Part shown: piece by piece, positions 8,355-17,170 of the stretch | How the letters are laid out: every line of letters begins with the position of its first letter | Position numbering within the stretch: the stretch's first letter is position 1 | NCBI GenBank assembly: GCA_964455375.1 | Contig: CAYVXE010000034.1 | Span: 1-39,552, forward strand | Source of the DNA: CAYVXE01 sp964455375 | GTDB lineage: Bacteria > Zhuqueibacterota > Zhuqueibacteria > Oceanimicrobiales > Oceanimicrobiaceae | Length of the DNA: 39,552 bases | Direction of reading: 5' to 3' | Notes under the pieces: model-generated | Database searches by the model: none | Seen by the model: the letters and a program-made list of their open reading frames with translations, nothing else | Told to the model about the DNA's origin: nothing | Made by a program: the position numbers and the translations under genes

Positions 8355-8366
8355 GGGGCTTGTTTT

Positions 8367-9431
8367 TTGAAAATAGCAATCACAGCGGATTTACACCTCA
8401 CATCGCTTGAGAAGCATCCGGAGAGATTTCATGCTCTCAATGACATTTTGGAGAAAATGGTCGAACAGAGTATCGGTCACTTAATTGTTGCCGGCGACCT
8501 ATTCGACGCGTCCAGTCAGAACTATGCTGATTTTGACGCGCTGTGCCAGGACGCGCACTATCGAAAGATAACGCTGCATGTGATTCCCGGAAATCATGAT
8601 GAGCGCTTAAGCCCGCAATTGATTGCTGCGCCGAATGTCGAAATCATGTCAGAACCCGTGTTGAAACCCATTGCGGAATCCGGGCCGCCGTTTCTTTTTG
8701 TTCCCTATTTACCGGGGAAAACTATGGGTGAGAGCATCGCACCTTTTCAGACTGACTTACAAAATCAAAATTGGGTTTTAGTGGGGCATGGTGATTGGTC
8801 TGAAGGATTACAGGAACCGAATCCGCTTGAACCCGGAGTTTACATGCCGCTCACCCGTGTGGATATTGAGGCTTATCGACCGGTGCGAACATTTCTTGGG
8901 CATATTCATAAAGCCACAACCGATGGGAAGGTTACCTATCCCGGCTCACCCTGCCCTGTGGATATTACGGAAACCGGTCACCGTAAATTTTTGATCTTTG
9001 ATACATCGAACTTTTCGGTTCAGGAGCAGATTGTCTATGCGGATGTTCTTTATTTTAACGAAACATTTGTGACGCTGCCGGTGCAAAATGAAATGACATT
9101 GATGCGGCAGAAAATTTCAGACAGAATAGCAACATGGGGTTTGTCGGAAGATGAGATTCCTAAAGTCCGCGTAAATGTGAAGATGTCCGGGTTTACAACC
9201 AATAAGCGGGAATTGCTGGGTGTCGTCACCCAAGGTTTCAAAGCATTTCAGTTTTACAAAAAGGGGCACCCGGATCTTTCAAATGTTGCGGTTTCGGATG
9301 ATATGAGTCGTGCTGAAATAGCCGCACGGGCAGCAGGCTGGATCAATGCTCTAAACTGGGGTTTGGAAACGCACCCACCGGAGAAGGACCAAGTGTTGCT
9401 GGAAGCACTCACGACGATTTATGGGAATTAA
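8367..9431 (+). CDS. Mre11/SbcD/YhaO-like metallophosphoesterase
   Basis: This is a calcineurin-like phosphoesterase of 354 residues, probably the nuclease subunit of an Mre11-Rad50-type complex. Metal-binding motifs run in order: DLHL (D8, H10), GDLFD (D44), GNHDE (N76, H77), GHGD and GHIHK, followed by a smaller C-terminal capping region. The start is a TTG at 8367, supported by GAGGGG at 8353-8358 eight bases upstream and because the first beta strand (KIAITADLH) begins directly after it; no in-frame ATG fits. The stop is one base before the ATG of the ATPase gene, the usual arrangement for sbcD-sbcC and yhaO-yhaN pairs. The YhaO comparison rests on the partner having membrane segments. 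Confidence 0.88.
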   Translation: MKIAITADLHLTSLEKHPERFHALNDILEKMVEQSIGHLIVAGDLFDASSQNYADFDALCQDAHYRKITLHVIPGNHDERLSPQLIAAPNVEIMSEPVLKPIAESGPPFLFVPYLPGKTMGESIAPFQTDLQNQNWVLVGHGDWSEGLQEPNPLEPGVYMPLTRVDIEAYRPVRTFLGHIHKATTDGKVTYPGSPCPVDITETGHRKFLIFDTSNFSVQEQIVYADVLYFNETFVTLPVQNEMTLMRQKISDRIATWGLSEDEIPKVRVNVKMSGFTTNKRELLGVVTQGFKAFQFYKKGHPDLSNVAVSDDMSRAEIAARAAGWINALNWGLETHPPEKDQVLLEALTTIYGN

Positions 9432-9432
9432 G

Positions 9433-11541
9433 ATGTCCGTGGCAATTCGTGAAATCAACGTACAACATTTAGGGCCGCTTTCCCGGCAGACGTTTGAATT
9501 AGGAAAGTTTAATCTTATTTACGGCCTTAATGAAAACGGTAAAACCTTTCTGGTTGAATTCTTAATTCGTTCTCTTTTTCGCAATGCAAAACAGTGGAGA
9601 TTACGTTCGGAAACCGGGATCGGTAAGGTGCGTGTCGCCGGGCTTGAGGATGGCCGATGTGTCGATTTCTCTCCGCTCGATAAGAACAAATTAGATGATT
9701 ACTGGGAAAAATCAAATGTGGGATTGCCACCGGATTTTTCAAAACTGCTGGTCGTTAAAGGAGCTGAGGTGGATATCGCAAACGTGGATGGCGGTATTGA
9801 CAAAACGGTTTTGAAGCAATTACTTTCCGGTAAACAAATTCTCGATTTGGTGCAGGACAAGATTTCGAAAACCATCCAGGAAGCAACATTTGACAATGGT
9901 TTGATTACAGGCGCCCGACGCGGCGAAATTAGCGCACGAACGGAACTGGCAGAGAAGCTAACCCAATTAGATCGACTTTTCCAAAAAATCGATCGGCACT
10001 ATTCCGGAGGGAGAAGGAAATCGCTGCACCTGCAAAAGCATGCAATAGACAAAGACATTGAACAACTGTCTTTAGCGAAAAAATATCTGGCCTTTCAACT
10101 CAGTGAAGAAATTGGCGATCTTCGACAAGACCTGCTGAAATTAAATGTTCAAACGCTTCGGGACATCCGGCAGAATCTGATTCTTTTAAAACGACAAGAG
10201 ATGGAGGTTGCCGCAAAAAAAGAACAGCAAGAGCAGGCTCACGCCCGAAGTGAGTATTATGAATGGTTAAAGGAAGCGCAATCAATTTACCAGCGATTGT
10301 TGGAACGCAATCTTGAAAAACCGAAACCGATTTTCATCTGGCTGGCCGGTTTCTTTGCCGTGGCCGCCGGCGCGCTGCCTTTCTTATATTTTCGTCCGTT
10401 GGTGATTGCCGCGACTTTGTTTGTTGCCGTGTTGTTTGTGGTGCTCTATGTTCGGAGTTTTCGCAAGCGACTCGAGCAGAGTTTAGAAAATAAAGAATTA
10501 GAAAATCTGAGGTATGTTTACAAAGAAAAGTTTTCTCACGAGTTGACCGGTCTGGCGGACATATCGTCCCAATTGAAGAAACTGGAGGAGGACTATAATT
10601 CCGCCAACCTGTTAAAGAAACAGTTGAACGACGAAGAAAAACAAATTGCAGAGCAGAAGTCAGCGATTGCTGAACAGATAAAAGCTGTAAATGGGGCCGG
10701 GGTTGCGCCGGAACACTGGGAGAAAACCTTGAATGACATTGAATTGCATAGCCAAGAGCTTAAAAGCAAGATCCGGGAGAAAGAGCTGCGTTTGGCCACG
10801 TTAGGCGTGGATGCCAGCGATTATGAACCAACGTCTCCGGGTACGGCGTACAGCAAGCAACAATTGGATCGGTGTATCGAACAGCGGGATCGCATCGAAG
10901 AGGAACTGCAAACAGAAGAACAGGAGCTTGCCACACTGAAACAGTTAATTTGTCAGGAAACGACGGATGATATTTCCAGCTCGTGGGAAAACCTAATCCA
11001 GCGCCTGCAAGAGAAAAGAGACGCCGTTTTGCAGGACTACAAAAAGTCAACCTCCGAAATCGTTGGCAAATTAGCGGTCTTGCATGCGCTAAATGAGTTG
11101 CGCAAAGATGAAGATCGAAAGATGCTGGAAATGTTGCGGGAGAATGCGTTTCATCAACCTTTGCTTCAGGTGACGAATCGCTATCGTTCGTTGAGTTTTG
11201 AAGGGGATCACATAATCGTTTCCGATGCTCATAACCGGTTTTATTTACGTGATTTGAGCACCGGTGCGCAGGAGCAGATTTTGCTGGCCCTGCGTATCGG
11301 CATCAGCACCACGCTGATGAAGAAGGAGCATTTGTTTCTCATTCTGGACGATGCGTTCCAGTACTCGGACTGGCAACGGCGCAAACTACTGGTCGATACG
11401 ATTGCACAACTGGCACAAAGCGGTTGGCAAATTATCTATTTTACCATGGATGATCAAATCAAAAAACTTTTTAACGAGAAAAGCAAATTGTTCGGTGCTG
11501 ATTACCGGCAGTTTGAATTGACCCCTTCAGAAAAGGACTGA
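9433..11541 (+). CDS. Rad50/SbcC/YhaN-like coiled-coil ATPase with two transmembrane segments
   Basis: This is a 702-residue SMC/Rad50-type ATPase. Walker A GLNENGKT lies at residues 31-38. Long charged coiled coils run from about 155 to 295 and 345 to 520. Two adjacent hydrophobic helices interrupt them at about 300-318 and 322-341 (IWLAGFFAVAAGALPFLYF and VIAATLFVAVLFVVLYV). The ABC signature LSTGAQEQ is near 608-615 and Walker B LFLILDDA is near 634-641. It is shorter than classical SbcC (about 1,000 residues), and no CxxC zinc hook is seen at the coil apex; the membrane hairpin occupies that place. B. subtilis YhaN has a comparable design. Start 9433 follows the phosphoesterase stop directly; ATG 9421, inside the preceding gene, is an alternative. 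Confidence 0.88.
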   Translation: MSVAIREINVQHLGPLSRQTFELGKFNLIYGLNENGKTFLVEFLIRSLFRNAKQWRLRSETGIGKVRVAGLEDGRCVDFSPLDKNKLDDYWEKSNVGLPPDFSKLLVVKGAEVDIANVDGGIDKTVLKQLLSGKQILDLVQDKISKTIQEATFDNGLITGARRGEISARTELAEKLTQLDRLFQKIDRHYSGGRRKSLHLQKHAIDKDIEQLSLAKKYLAFQLSEEIGDLRQDLLKLNVQTLRDIRQNLILLKRQEMEVAAKKEQQEQAHARSEYYEWLKEAQSIYQRLLERNLEKPKPIFIWLAGFFAVAAGALPFLYFRPLVIAATLFVAVLFVVLYVRSFRKRLEQSLENKELENLRYVYKEKFSHELTGLADISSQLKKLEEDYNSANLLKKQLNDEEKQIAEQKSAIAEQIKAVNGAGVAPEHWEKTLNDIELHSQELKSKIREKELRLATLGVDASDYEPTSPGTAYSKQQLDRCIEQRDRIEEELQTEEQELATLKQLICQETTDDISSSWENLIQRLQEKRDAVLQDYKKSTSEIVGKLAVLHALNELRKDEDRKMLEMLRENAFHQPLLQVTNRYRSLSFEGDHIIVSDAHNRFYLRDLSTGAQEQILLALRIGISTTLMKKEHLFLILDDAFQYSDWQRRKLLVDTIAQLAQSGWQIIYFTMDDQIKKLFNEKSKLFGADYRQFELTPSEKD

Positions 11542-11683
11542 CTGCTTTTGTTGCCGCAATGATTCCTCTGGTTCATCTTTCCCTATTTTAACCTGTTGGT
11601 GATTCGTCTTTCCTTGCAATGTAAACTTGCGACAATTCAAGCTGTTCAATTTTACAGGCGTGTTGGATTGGTGAAAGGGTAGC

Positions 11684-11728
11684 TAAAAATAAAAAGCACA
11701 GATGCCCGAAATGGAGCATCTGTGCTTT
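11684..11728 (-). terminator. Strong terminator for the susD-like gene
   Basis: The arms AAAGCACAGATGC (11693-11705) and GCATCTGTGCTTT (11716-11728) form a perfect 13-bp stem with a 10-base loop. On the minus strand it is followed by TTTTTATTTTTA. It lies about 20 bases after the stop of the SusD-like gene. A weaker T run on the other side (TTTATCAT) could also serve the convergent ATPase operon. Confidence 0.85.
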
Positions 11729-11749
11729 ATCATAATTGGGAAAAAATGC

Positions 11750-12961
11750 TTAGTTGATATTCGGGTTGTTGTTACGTTCATTTTGGGTGATCGGCAGGAA
11801 TTCCCAACTTCCCGCCGGCAAATGAAATATTCCGAATCGCCGTTCATCCGGCAACCTTACACCGGTGAGCATGAGCTCTTTATCGCGTTCGGTAATAAGC
11901 GCATTCAAGTCCAGAGTCGTAAGCGCAGCCAGGCCTTCGTCCGTGCGGATGGCATTGACACGAGCCAGCGCTGTCGCATTGTTACTGTTGAGCTCCAATT
12001 CTGCAAGCATCAGTTCGTTCTCCTGCCAGGACATGAAATTGATTGGCGACGATTCCGTGTCATATTTCGTTTGCAGGTAAAAAGTGGTTGTTCCATCGTT
12101 ACCGAGGATTTCCACAAATCGGATACGGACGGCTTCGTTGGGGTCTGCCTGCACATAACCAAAGAAACGCGGGTCGAGCACATATTGACTACGTCCCAAA
12201 CCGGCTTGCTGCCAGACCAAATTGGTGGATTGCGTGTTGTACAAGCCCTGGAACGGATCATCTCCGGCGACCATACCGTTTTGCGCCGCGGTCAATGCCG
12301 CAGAGGTGTTGCCCATGAACAGATATGTTCGTGCTATGATGGAATTGACGATTCTGGTTTCGGCGTCGCTGCCAACAAAGCTAAGCGCTTCCTGCAGTTT
12401 TTCCAATGCCAGAGTGTACATATCTGCAGATGGAATGAACGGTCCGTTATCGATGATGCCGCCGCCTTCATTCGGATTTAAACCCATGTAGGTTGCAAGC
12501 ATGTACCGGGCAATGCCGCCGTTCAGTTTCCCTGTGTATCTGGCTTCACGTTCGATTTCAGCATCGCTGAATGTGCCGACCGCATCGACTCTGCGAATGA
12601 GATCGTCGGCAAAGAACCGCAATTCGCCCATGTCGTTAAACATACCATCCACAGAATTGTTGTCGAATTGAATGTCCCCTACATCAATGTCACGAAATGT
12701 CGGGAAGGTTGCATTCGGTACGTTTGAATCGAATATAAATGCATCCGAAAGACCCTCAGACAAGGTAACCACCTGATCGAGTGTGGTTGCAAAACGTACC
12801 TTCACTCCGGTGCTCACAAATGGTATTTGTGGTTCGTTATTGAGAGCGTCATTCGGGACCTGATCGATAATCGGGTCGACATCCTCTACAAAGTTGCTGC
12901 AAGCGCTCCATATCATCAACGATAAAACTGCTAATGTCAGGAGTAGATTACGTTTTTTCAT
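11750..12961 (-). CDS. SusD/RagB-like outer-membrane lipoprotein
   Basis: This surface lipoprotein acts as the substrate-capturing lid of a SusC-type transporter. Of its 403 residues, the first 21 form a lipoprotein signal (MKKRNLLL... then WSAC, with C21 lipidated). The body is rich in helical repeat segments typical of SusD. The C-terminus ends in the family pattern DERRFGIFHLP...FLPITQNERNNNPNIN. It is shorter than typical glycan SusD proteins (about 500 residues), suggesting the reduced RagB-like group. It follows the SusC gene by 17 bases on the same strand and is closed by a strong terminator. No glycoside hydrolase or protease gene lies in the operon, so the ligand is unknown. Confidence 0.92.
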   Translation of the reverse strand: MKKRNLLLTLAVLSLMIWSACSNFVEDVDPIIDQVPNDALNNEPQIPFVSTGVKVRFATTLDQVVTLSEGLSDAFIFDSNVPNATFPTFRDIDVGDIQFDNNSVDGMFNDMGELRFFADDLIRRVDAVGTFSDAEIEREARYTGKLNGGIARYMLATYMGLNPNEGGGIIDNGPFIPSADMYTLALEKLQEALSFVGSDAETRIVNSIIARTYLFMGNTSAALTAAQNGMVAGDDPFQGLYNTQSTNLVWQQAGLGRSQYVLDPRFFGYVQADPNEAVRIRFVEILGNDGTTTFYLQTKYDTESSPINFMSWQENELMLAELELNSNNATALARVNAIRTDEGLAALTTLDLNALITERDKELMLTGVRLPDERRFGIFHLPAGSWEFLPITQNERNNNPNIN

Positions 12962-12978
12962 TTTTTTCCTCCCGTCAA

Positions 12979-15939
12979 TTATAATGAGAACCTGAAGGAC
13001 AGATTGTATGTCCTTGGTTGCTGTAAGGTCAAGAAATCTATTCCACGACTGAGGCTGCGAGCGCCGGCGAAGTTAATTTCAGGATCAGCGCCGCTGTAAT
13101 TTGTTGAGGTCCAGAGATTTGTGGCTGAAAATGCGATGACTAAATCGGTGAGAAAATGGTTGCCTCCCTGTAGTTTTGGTAACAAATCTCTTAGACTGTA
13201 ACTGACACTAAGCTCACGAAGCTTTATGAAATCAGCATCTTCAATAAAATTGGCATCCCAGCGCCAGTCCAGCCGTGAGAATTCCTCGGCGGCAGCGTTA
13301 TATTCTGCGGTTCCGGGAGTGAGTGCGCTTACGCCATCTACCGGGCTGCTGAATCGGGCCACACCGGAACCGGCCATGCCAAGTTGCGTTGCCAGTTTGT
13401 TAAATGTCGGATTGTTTCCGAAGCGGTAGGCAAATACGTTGGTGGCGTTAAACACGCTCAAGGAAGTTGCCCAGTCTGCTAACGCGTAGATATTCAGGTT
13501 TTTAAACAAGCGCAGGTTTAAAGAAAATGAACCTGTGTAGTTTGGAACGGGATTGCCCAAAGCAACCCTATCAGCACCCACGTTAGGTCCGGCGTAGGTC
13601 CCGTCGTCATTAAAGGTTGCGCCAAGGACTGGCCGTGTGTAATACTCATGCTTTGACAGACCCTCTTTGATGACGTTTACGTCGAATCCATCAAAAATGG
13701 GCTGCGCTCCACCTAAGTTCTTGACTTCATTGTCCTGATAATTGTTGATCAGGGTTAAGTCCAGGCCGGTATTTCTGCTTTTGAATAACGACGCCTGTAG
13801 CAGGGTCTCGATACCCCAGCCTTTGGTTTCCCCAATGTTAAATGGAACAGCTGAAGCGGTACGACCTGTGGAGGGTGAATTGCGAAAGTCGATAATTGAA
13901 TCTATCGCTTTCTGGTAGTAATAGGTGAATTCCAGAGAATAATTGCGCAAAAATTCTGTGTCAATTCCAAATTCAATCTCTTTCACGCGTTCAGGTTTAA
14001 CTCTGTCGTTACCAATCGTACTTAATACACCACCGGTACCAACACCACCTGGTTCTGCAGAATAGAGAAGTGGAATGCCATCTAACAGTCCGGGCAGAAT
14101 ACCGGTTTCACCATACGCAGCGCGTGCCTTCATTAATCCAAAAACGGATGGGAACCAATCGTATTTGTCAAGTCGAAGTGCGGCGCTGACTTTAGGATAA
14201 TTGATGTTCGGGGAACTTCTGCCAATCACACTGGCATAGTCCCGACGTATCCCTAACGTCAGGAAATATTGATCGTTATAGGCGAGATTAGCTTCGCCAA
14301 AAATGCCGGCTTCACGACGGTGGCTGAATGTTTCATCGACATTATCTAATTGCGATCCGGCGCCAATATTGGTAATCAGTCCGGTTAAAAAATTAAACTT
14401 TTCTGCAAAGAATGTATTGAAACGTCTGTCAAATATCTGAGTTCCCACCACAGCAGATAAATTCAAATTCTGCAGCGGAGTAAAGCTATAGCGTGTATCG
14501 AAGGTGTACGTGTAAAGCGTTGATTTCCTGGTGAATATAGCCCGGTCTCCCTGGTCTAACTGTGAAACACCGAAACTTGCATCCAACGGGAAACTCTGAT
14601 CTTGTCTTAGATCGTCTTCATCAATGCCCAGGGTCATGCGGCCGCTCAAGCCTTTTAGCGGCTGCCATTCCGCCTGTACGGAGCCGATGAATCGGTTCGA
14701 AAGCGATTTGTCTCCGATAGCCTCAACAGAGGAACTGTCTGTAAAGGCATACGGAAACGAGAACAGAAGCGTATTTCCCAAATAGCCTAAAATATTGTTA
14801 TCATTTTGTGGGCGTTTGATGTTGTTATACGTGTAATTTGCATTAATTCTGAAGGTCAGTTGGTTATTTGGAATGACATCAAGATTGGCCCGGATGGTCT
14901 TTCTGTTTAATGAGTTATTTCTGGTGATACTGTCTTCAATCCGGCTGTCGAATGACGTAAAATAACGCAGCGTATTTGAGCCGCCGGAAGCACTGATGCT
15001 GTTTTGGACAATGCTCCCGGTCCGGAGAATCCGGTTTGCATCTTTCGCGGTCACGAAATTGCTGGGCTTGTAGTCATAGGATTGTGAATTCCAGCCGCGG
15101 ACGACTTTGTAATTCAGGGTCACACCTTTTGCGGTCCCGGCTGTCAAACGACCTTTTTTGGTGGTAATCAGGACGACCCCGTTTGAACCATTTGTGCCGT
15201 AAGATGCAGCGGCGGCAGGTCCTTTCAGAATTTCAATGTTTTCGATATCTTCCGGGTTCAAGTCTGCGAGCAAGCCGGTTTGCTGACCACCGACACCAAA
15301 CCCTCCGGCCTGCGCGTTTTCTATGCGTACACCGTCGAGGTAAATGACCGGCTGTTCGTTACCGTTTAGTCCGCCACCGGAACGGACATTAAATCTGAAT
15401 CCCGATCCTGCATTGCCGGATGATGATCGCACCGTGACACCGGCAATTTTACCGTTTATCAATTGCTGGGTGCTTTGATAGGTGTTGGTTACGGTATAGT
15501 CGGAGGCCTTAATTTTTGACACGGAGACTTCAGCAATCGCTTTTGATGTTTTGGAGGCAATACCGGTCACCATCACCTCATCTCCTTTGAAGACGTCTTC
15601 GTGGAGACTGAAATTAGTGTTTGCAACTTCATCAACCACTACGCTTACTTCCGAGCCTTCTGTGTGGTAGCCGATAAAAGATGCCACGACCGTGTAGCTT
15701 CCAGGCGGTATGTCATTAATAGTAAATTCTCCGTCAGCATCTGCCGCAGCACCGATGGTGGTACCTTTGAGGATAACGTTTGCCCCTGCGAGGCCTTCGC
15801 CCGTCCGGTTGTCAATGACTTTACCGGAAATCTTACCACTTGCAAAGGCCCATGCATTTTCTGACATGAACAATAGACCAATAAATAATACTGGTAAAAG
15901 CAAAATAGTAAAAAATTTTGTTTGTCTTACAAAAGTCAT
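12979..15939 (-). CDS. SusC/RagA-type TonB-linked outer-membrane transporter
   Basis: This is a 986-residue TonB-dependent importer that forms a complex with the adjacent SusD-like lipoprotein. The order is: signal peptide (about 1-31), a carboxypeptidase-regulatory-like domain (about 33-115), and a plug with the SusC-specific patterns VTGIASKT, VIYLDGVRIEN and DIENIEILKGPAAAASYG followed by NGVVLITTKKG. The rest is a long beta barrel ending in alternating aromatic residues (LSFRFSL). The ATG at 15939 is preceded by a near-ideal AGGAGGA. The 5' leader carries two inverted repeats that may regulate translation (listed separately). No TonB, ExbB or sigma/anti-sigma regulator gene is present nearby. 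Confidence 0.95.
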   Translation of the reverse strand: MTFVRQTKFFTILLLPVLFIGLLFMSENAWAFASGKISGKVIDNRTGEGLAGANVILKGTTIGAAADADGEFTINDIPPGSYTVVASFIGYHTEGSEVSVVVDEVANTNFSLHEDVFKGDEVMVTGIASKTSKAIAEVSVSKIKASDYTVTNTYQSTQQLINGKIAGVTVRSSSGNAGSGFRFNVRSGGGLNGNEQPVIYLDGVRIENAQAGGFGVGGQQTGLLADLNPEDIENIEILKGPAAAASYGTNGSNGVVLITTKKGRLTAGTAKGVTLNYKVVRGWNSQSYDYKPSNFVTAKDANRILRTGSIVQNSISASGGSNTLRYFTSFDSRIEDSITRNNSLNRKTIRANLDVIPNNQLTFRINANYTYNNIKRPQNDNNILGYLGNTLLFSFPYAFTDSSSVEAIGDKSLSNRFIGSVQAEWQPLKGLSGRMTLGIDEDDLRQDQSFPLDASFGVSQLDQGDRAIFTRKSTLYTYTFDTRYSFTPLQNLNLSAVVGTQIFDRRFNTFFAEKFNFLTGLITNIGAGSQLDNVDETFSHRREAGIFGEANLAYNDQYFLTLGIRRDYASVIGRSSPNINYPKVSAALRLDKYDWFPSVFGLMKARAAYGETGILPGLLDGIPLLYSAEPGGVGTGGVLSTIGNDRVKPERVKEIEFGIDTEFLRNYSLEFTYYYQKAIDSIIDFRNSPSTGRTASAVPFNIGETKGWGIETLLQASLFKSRNTGLDLTLINNYQDNEVKNLGGAQPIFDGFDVNVIKEGLSKHEYYTRPVLGATFNDDGTYAGPNVGADRVALGNPVPNYTGSFSLNLRLFKNLNIYALADWATSLSVFNATNVFAYRFGNNPTFNKLATQLGMAGSGVARFSSPVDGVSALTPGTAEYNAAAEEFSRLDWRWDANFIEDADFIKLRELSVSYSLRDLLPKLQGGNHFLTDLVIAFSATNLWTSTNYSGADPEINFAGARSLSRGIDFLTLQQPRTYNLSFRFSL

Positions 15940-15950
15940 GATTCTTTCCT

Positions 15951-16015
15951 CCTAAACTGGCTTTAGGTGAGTTTTAGCAGTTCTTTCACTCTCTCTCTAT
16001 TTAAAAGTGCTAAAA
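15951..16015 (-). promoter_or_regulatory. Leader hairpins of the SusC-like gene
   Basis: Two inverted repeats lie upstream of the SusC start. One has arms CCTAAA (15951-15956) and TTTAGG (15962-15967). In the mRNA its 3' arm runs directly into the AGGAGG ribosome binding site, so the hairpin could partly mask it. The other has 8-base arms TTTTAGCA (15972-15979) and TGCTAAAA (16008-16015). Both are short and AU-rich, so a regulatory role is only a suggestion. Confidence 0.4.
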
Positions 16016-16238
16016 TGGTTGGTGTGTTTTTAACTATTTGACATATAAATAGATAGGGGGTGACTTGTTTACATATATATAAAGATCGCTCATAATAGCT
16101 GCTCCTTTATAGGTGAAAAAATTAAGGATTAATTAGGGTTGGAAATTCAGTTATGACTAGTCAAAATTTATGCCAGTAAATTTTTGCGAATTCTAACAAT
16201 AAATATTACAATAAGTTAAGAATTTACGGTTAAAGTGT

Positions 16239-16283
16239 ATGGTGCAATTTTTTGCATTATTTTTTGGCAGAATATTGCACCAT
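16239..16283. promoter_or_regulatory. Inverted repeat, possible operator
   Basis: The perfect 10-base arms ATGGTGCAAT (16239-16248) and ATTGCACCAT (16274-16283) are separated by 25 bases. The repeat lies just upstream of a TTGACA at 16296 and a TATAAT at 16310, in front of the small membrane protein gene. The centre-to-centre spacing of 35 bases would fit a looped or two-site operator. Confidence 0.45.
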
Positions 16284-16344
16284 TAAATCTAGTAGTTGAC
16301 AAGGCGTTGTATAATTTTTAAATTAATCAAAAGGAGGTAGAGAC

Positions 16345-16674
16345 ATGAGCAGTTCAGTGTTTTGGGGTATTTTTGCCATTGGCTTTGTTTTTGGATATCT
16401 ACTTTACTATGCCGTCCGTCATACCCGGGAATTCAGTATTGATATGCTAAGCATCGCAATTGGTGCGGTAGGCGGCGCCACAGTGATCGGATTATTGGGA
16501 AATCACCGGGATTGGATTGGCCCATACGGGATCGGTTTACTTTCTGGTTTTATGTTTTATTTTATCCTAACGATCATTTTTATTGCCACCGGTTTATTCG
16601 AGAAATTTTCAAACGTGGGAGTATTAAGTAAAACCCTTTTGGGTTCTCCCAGAAATGAGGCAAAAGAAATCTGA
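16345..16674 (+). CDS. Small three-helix membrane protein of unknown function
   Basis: This 109-residue protein has three predicted membrane helices, at about 5-24, 33-51 and 58-83, and a charged C-terminal tail. The second helix is glycine-rich (IAIGAVGGATVIGLLG). The start is secure: AAGGAGG at 16331-16337 stands seven bases before the ATG. I do not recognise a family and no catalytic motif is visible. It is transcribed divergently from the SusC-SusD operon and followed directly by a dispersed repeat that begins at the base after the stop codon. It could be an accessory to membrane transport or a stand-alone membrane protein; the sequence gives no way to choose. Confidence 0.8.
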   Translation: MSSSVFWGIFAIGFVFGYLLYYAVRHTREFSIDMLSIAIGAVGGATVIGLLGNHRDWIGPYGIGLLSGFMFYFILTIIFIATGLFEKFSNVGVLSKTLLGSPRNEAKEI

Positions 16675-17170
16675 CGAGGCTGTCGAAAAAATAGTTTCCC
16701 ACTTCAGCCTGAGCGGAGTCGAAAGGTCTGATCGCAGAAATTGATCTCAGAACTTAAGGAATAACTATTTTCGATTTTTGATTTGTGGTTACAAGGAACA
16801 TCCAGATTACTCCCTGCTGTCCGGAAGGACATGGTGACAATTAACTGAGATTGCCTTTTCGGTGTGTTTCGGTGATCCTCGGTGTTTTATGAAATGCGCA
16901 CATAGGGCGGCGACGTATCAACGTTTTGGTTACAAGCAAGACGGTTGCTCTGGCAGACTGAAGCCAGCGCTACAGGTTCCAGGATTTTTATTTTGGAATG
17001 AAATTGCAGAGAAACTCTGTTTGCTTCTTGTTCCAAAATTTCTATTTTGGAACAGACTTGCGTTAGGAAGTTTCAACTTCGAATGAACATAGCGATTGTG
17101 CATAAAATTGAATTGTTTGAAGCCTCAGTGTTTCAATAACTTTTATTACCAACTTTAAAAGGGACAAAAT
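16675..17170. repeat. Intergenic region with dispersed repeat copy 2 and hairpins
   Basis: No convincing gene is present in these 496 bases. 16675-16690 (CGAGGCTGTCGAAAAA) matches the start of repeat copy 1. 16691-16720 is an inverted match to 17725-17754. 16940-16975 resembles a common GACTGAAGCCAGCGCTACA-type intergenic repeat. A perfect hairpin with arms GTTCCAAAAT (17030-17039) and ATTTTGGAAC (17044-17053) and a four-base loop follows. A 74-codon open frame across this area is made of repeat sequence and is not called. Confidence 0.55.

Larger units (their letters stand above)
15940..16344. other. Divergent intergenic region of 405 bases
   Basis: This AT-rich region must hold the promoters for the SusC-SusD operon (leftward) and the small membrane protein gene (rightward). 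I see no coding sequence. It holds three inverted repeats described separately (15951-15967, 15972-16015, 16239-16283) and a TATAAT at 16310-16315. Confidence 0.6.

Noticed and set aside
11702..12481. Long open frame of 259 codons on the plus strand
   Set aside because: It is antisense to the SusD-like gene, which has a lipoprotein signal and the family C-terminus. It also starts inside the terminator hairpin.
16296..16315. TTGACA and TATAAT as a paired promoter
   Set aside because: Both hexamers are perfect but only 8 bases apart, far from the 16-18 needed. At most the TATAAT acts alone or the two belong to overlapping signals.
16862..17086. Open frame of 74 codons on the plus strand
   Set aside because: It runs through repeat and hairpin sequence, has no ribosome binding site, and its peptide is cysteine/tryptophan-rich without any family pattern.
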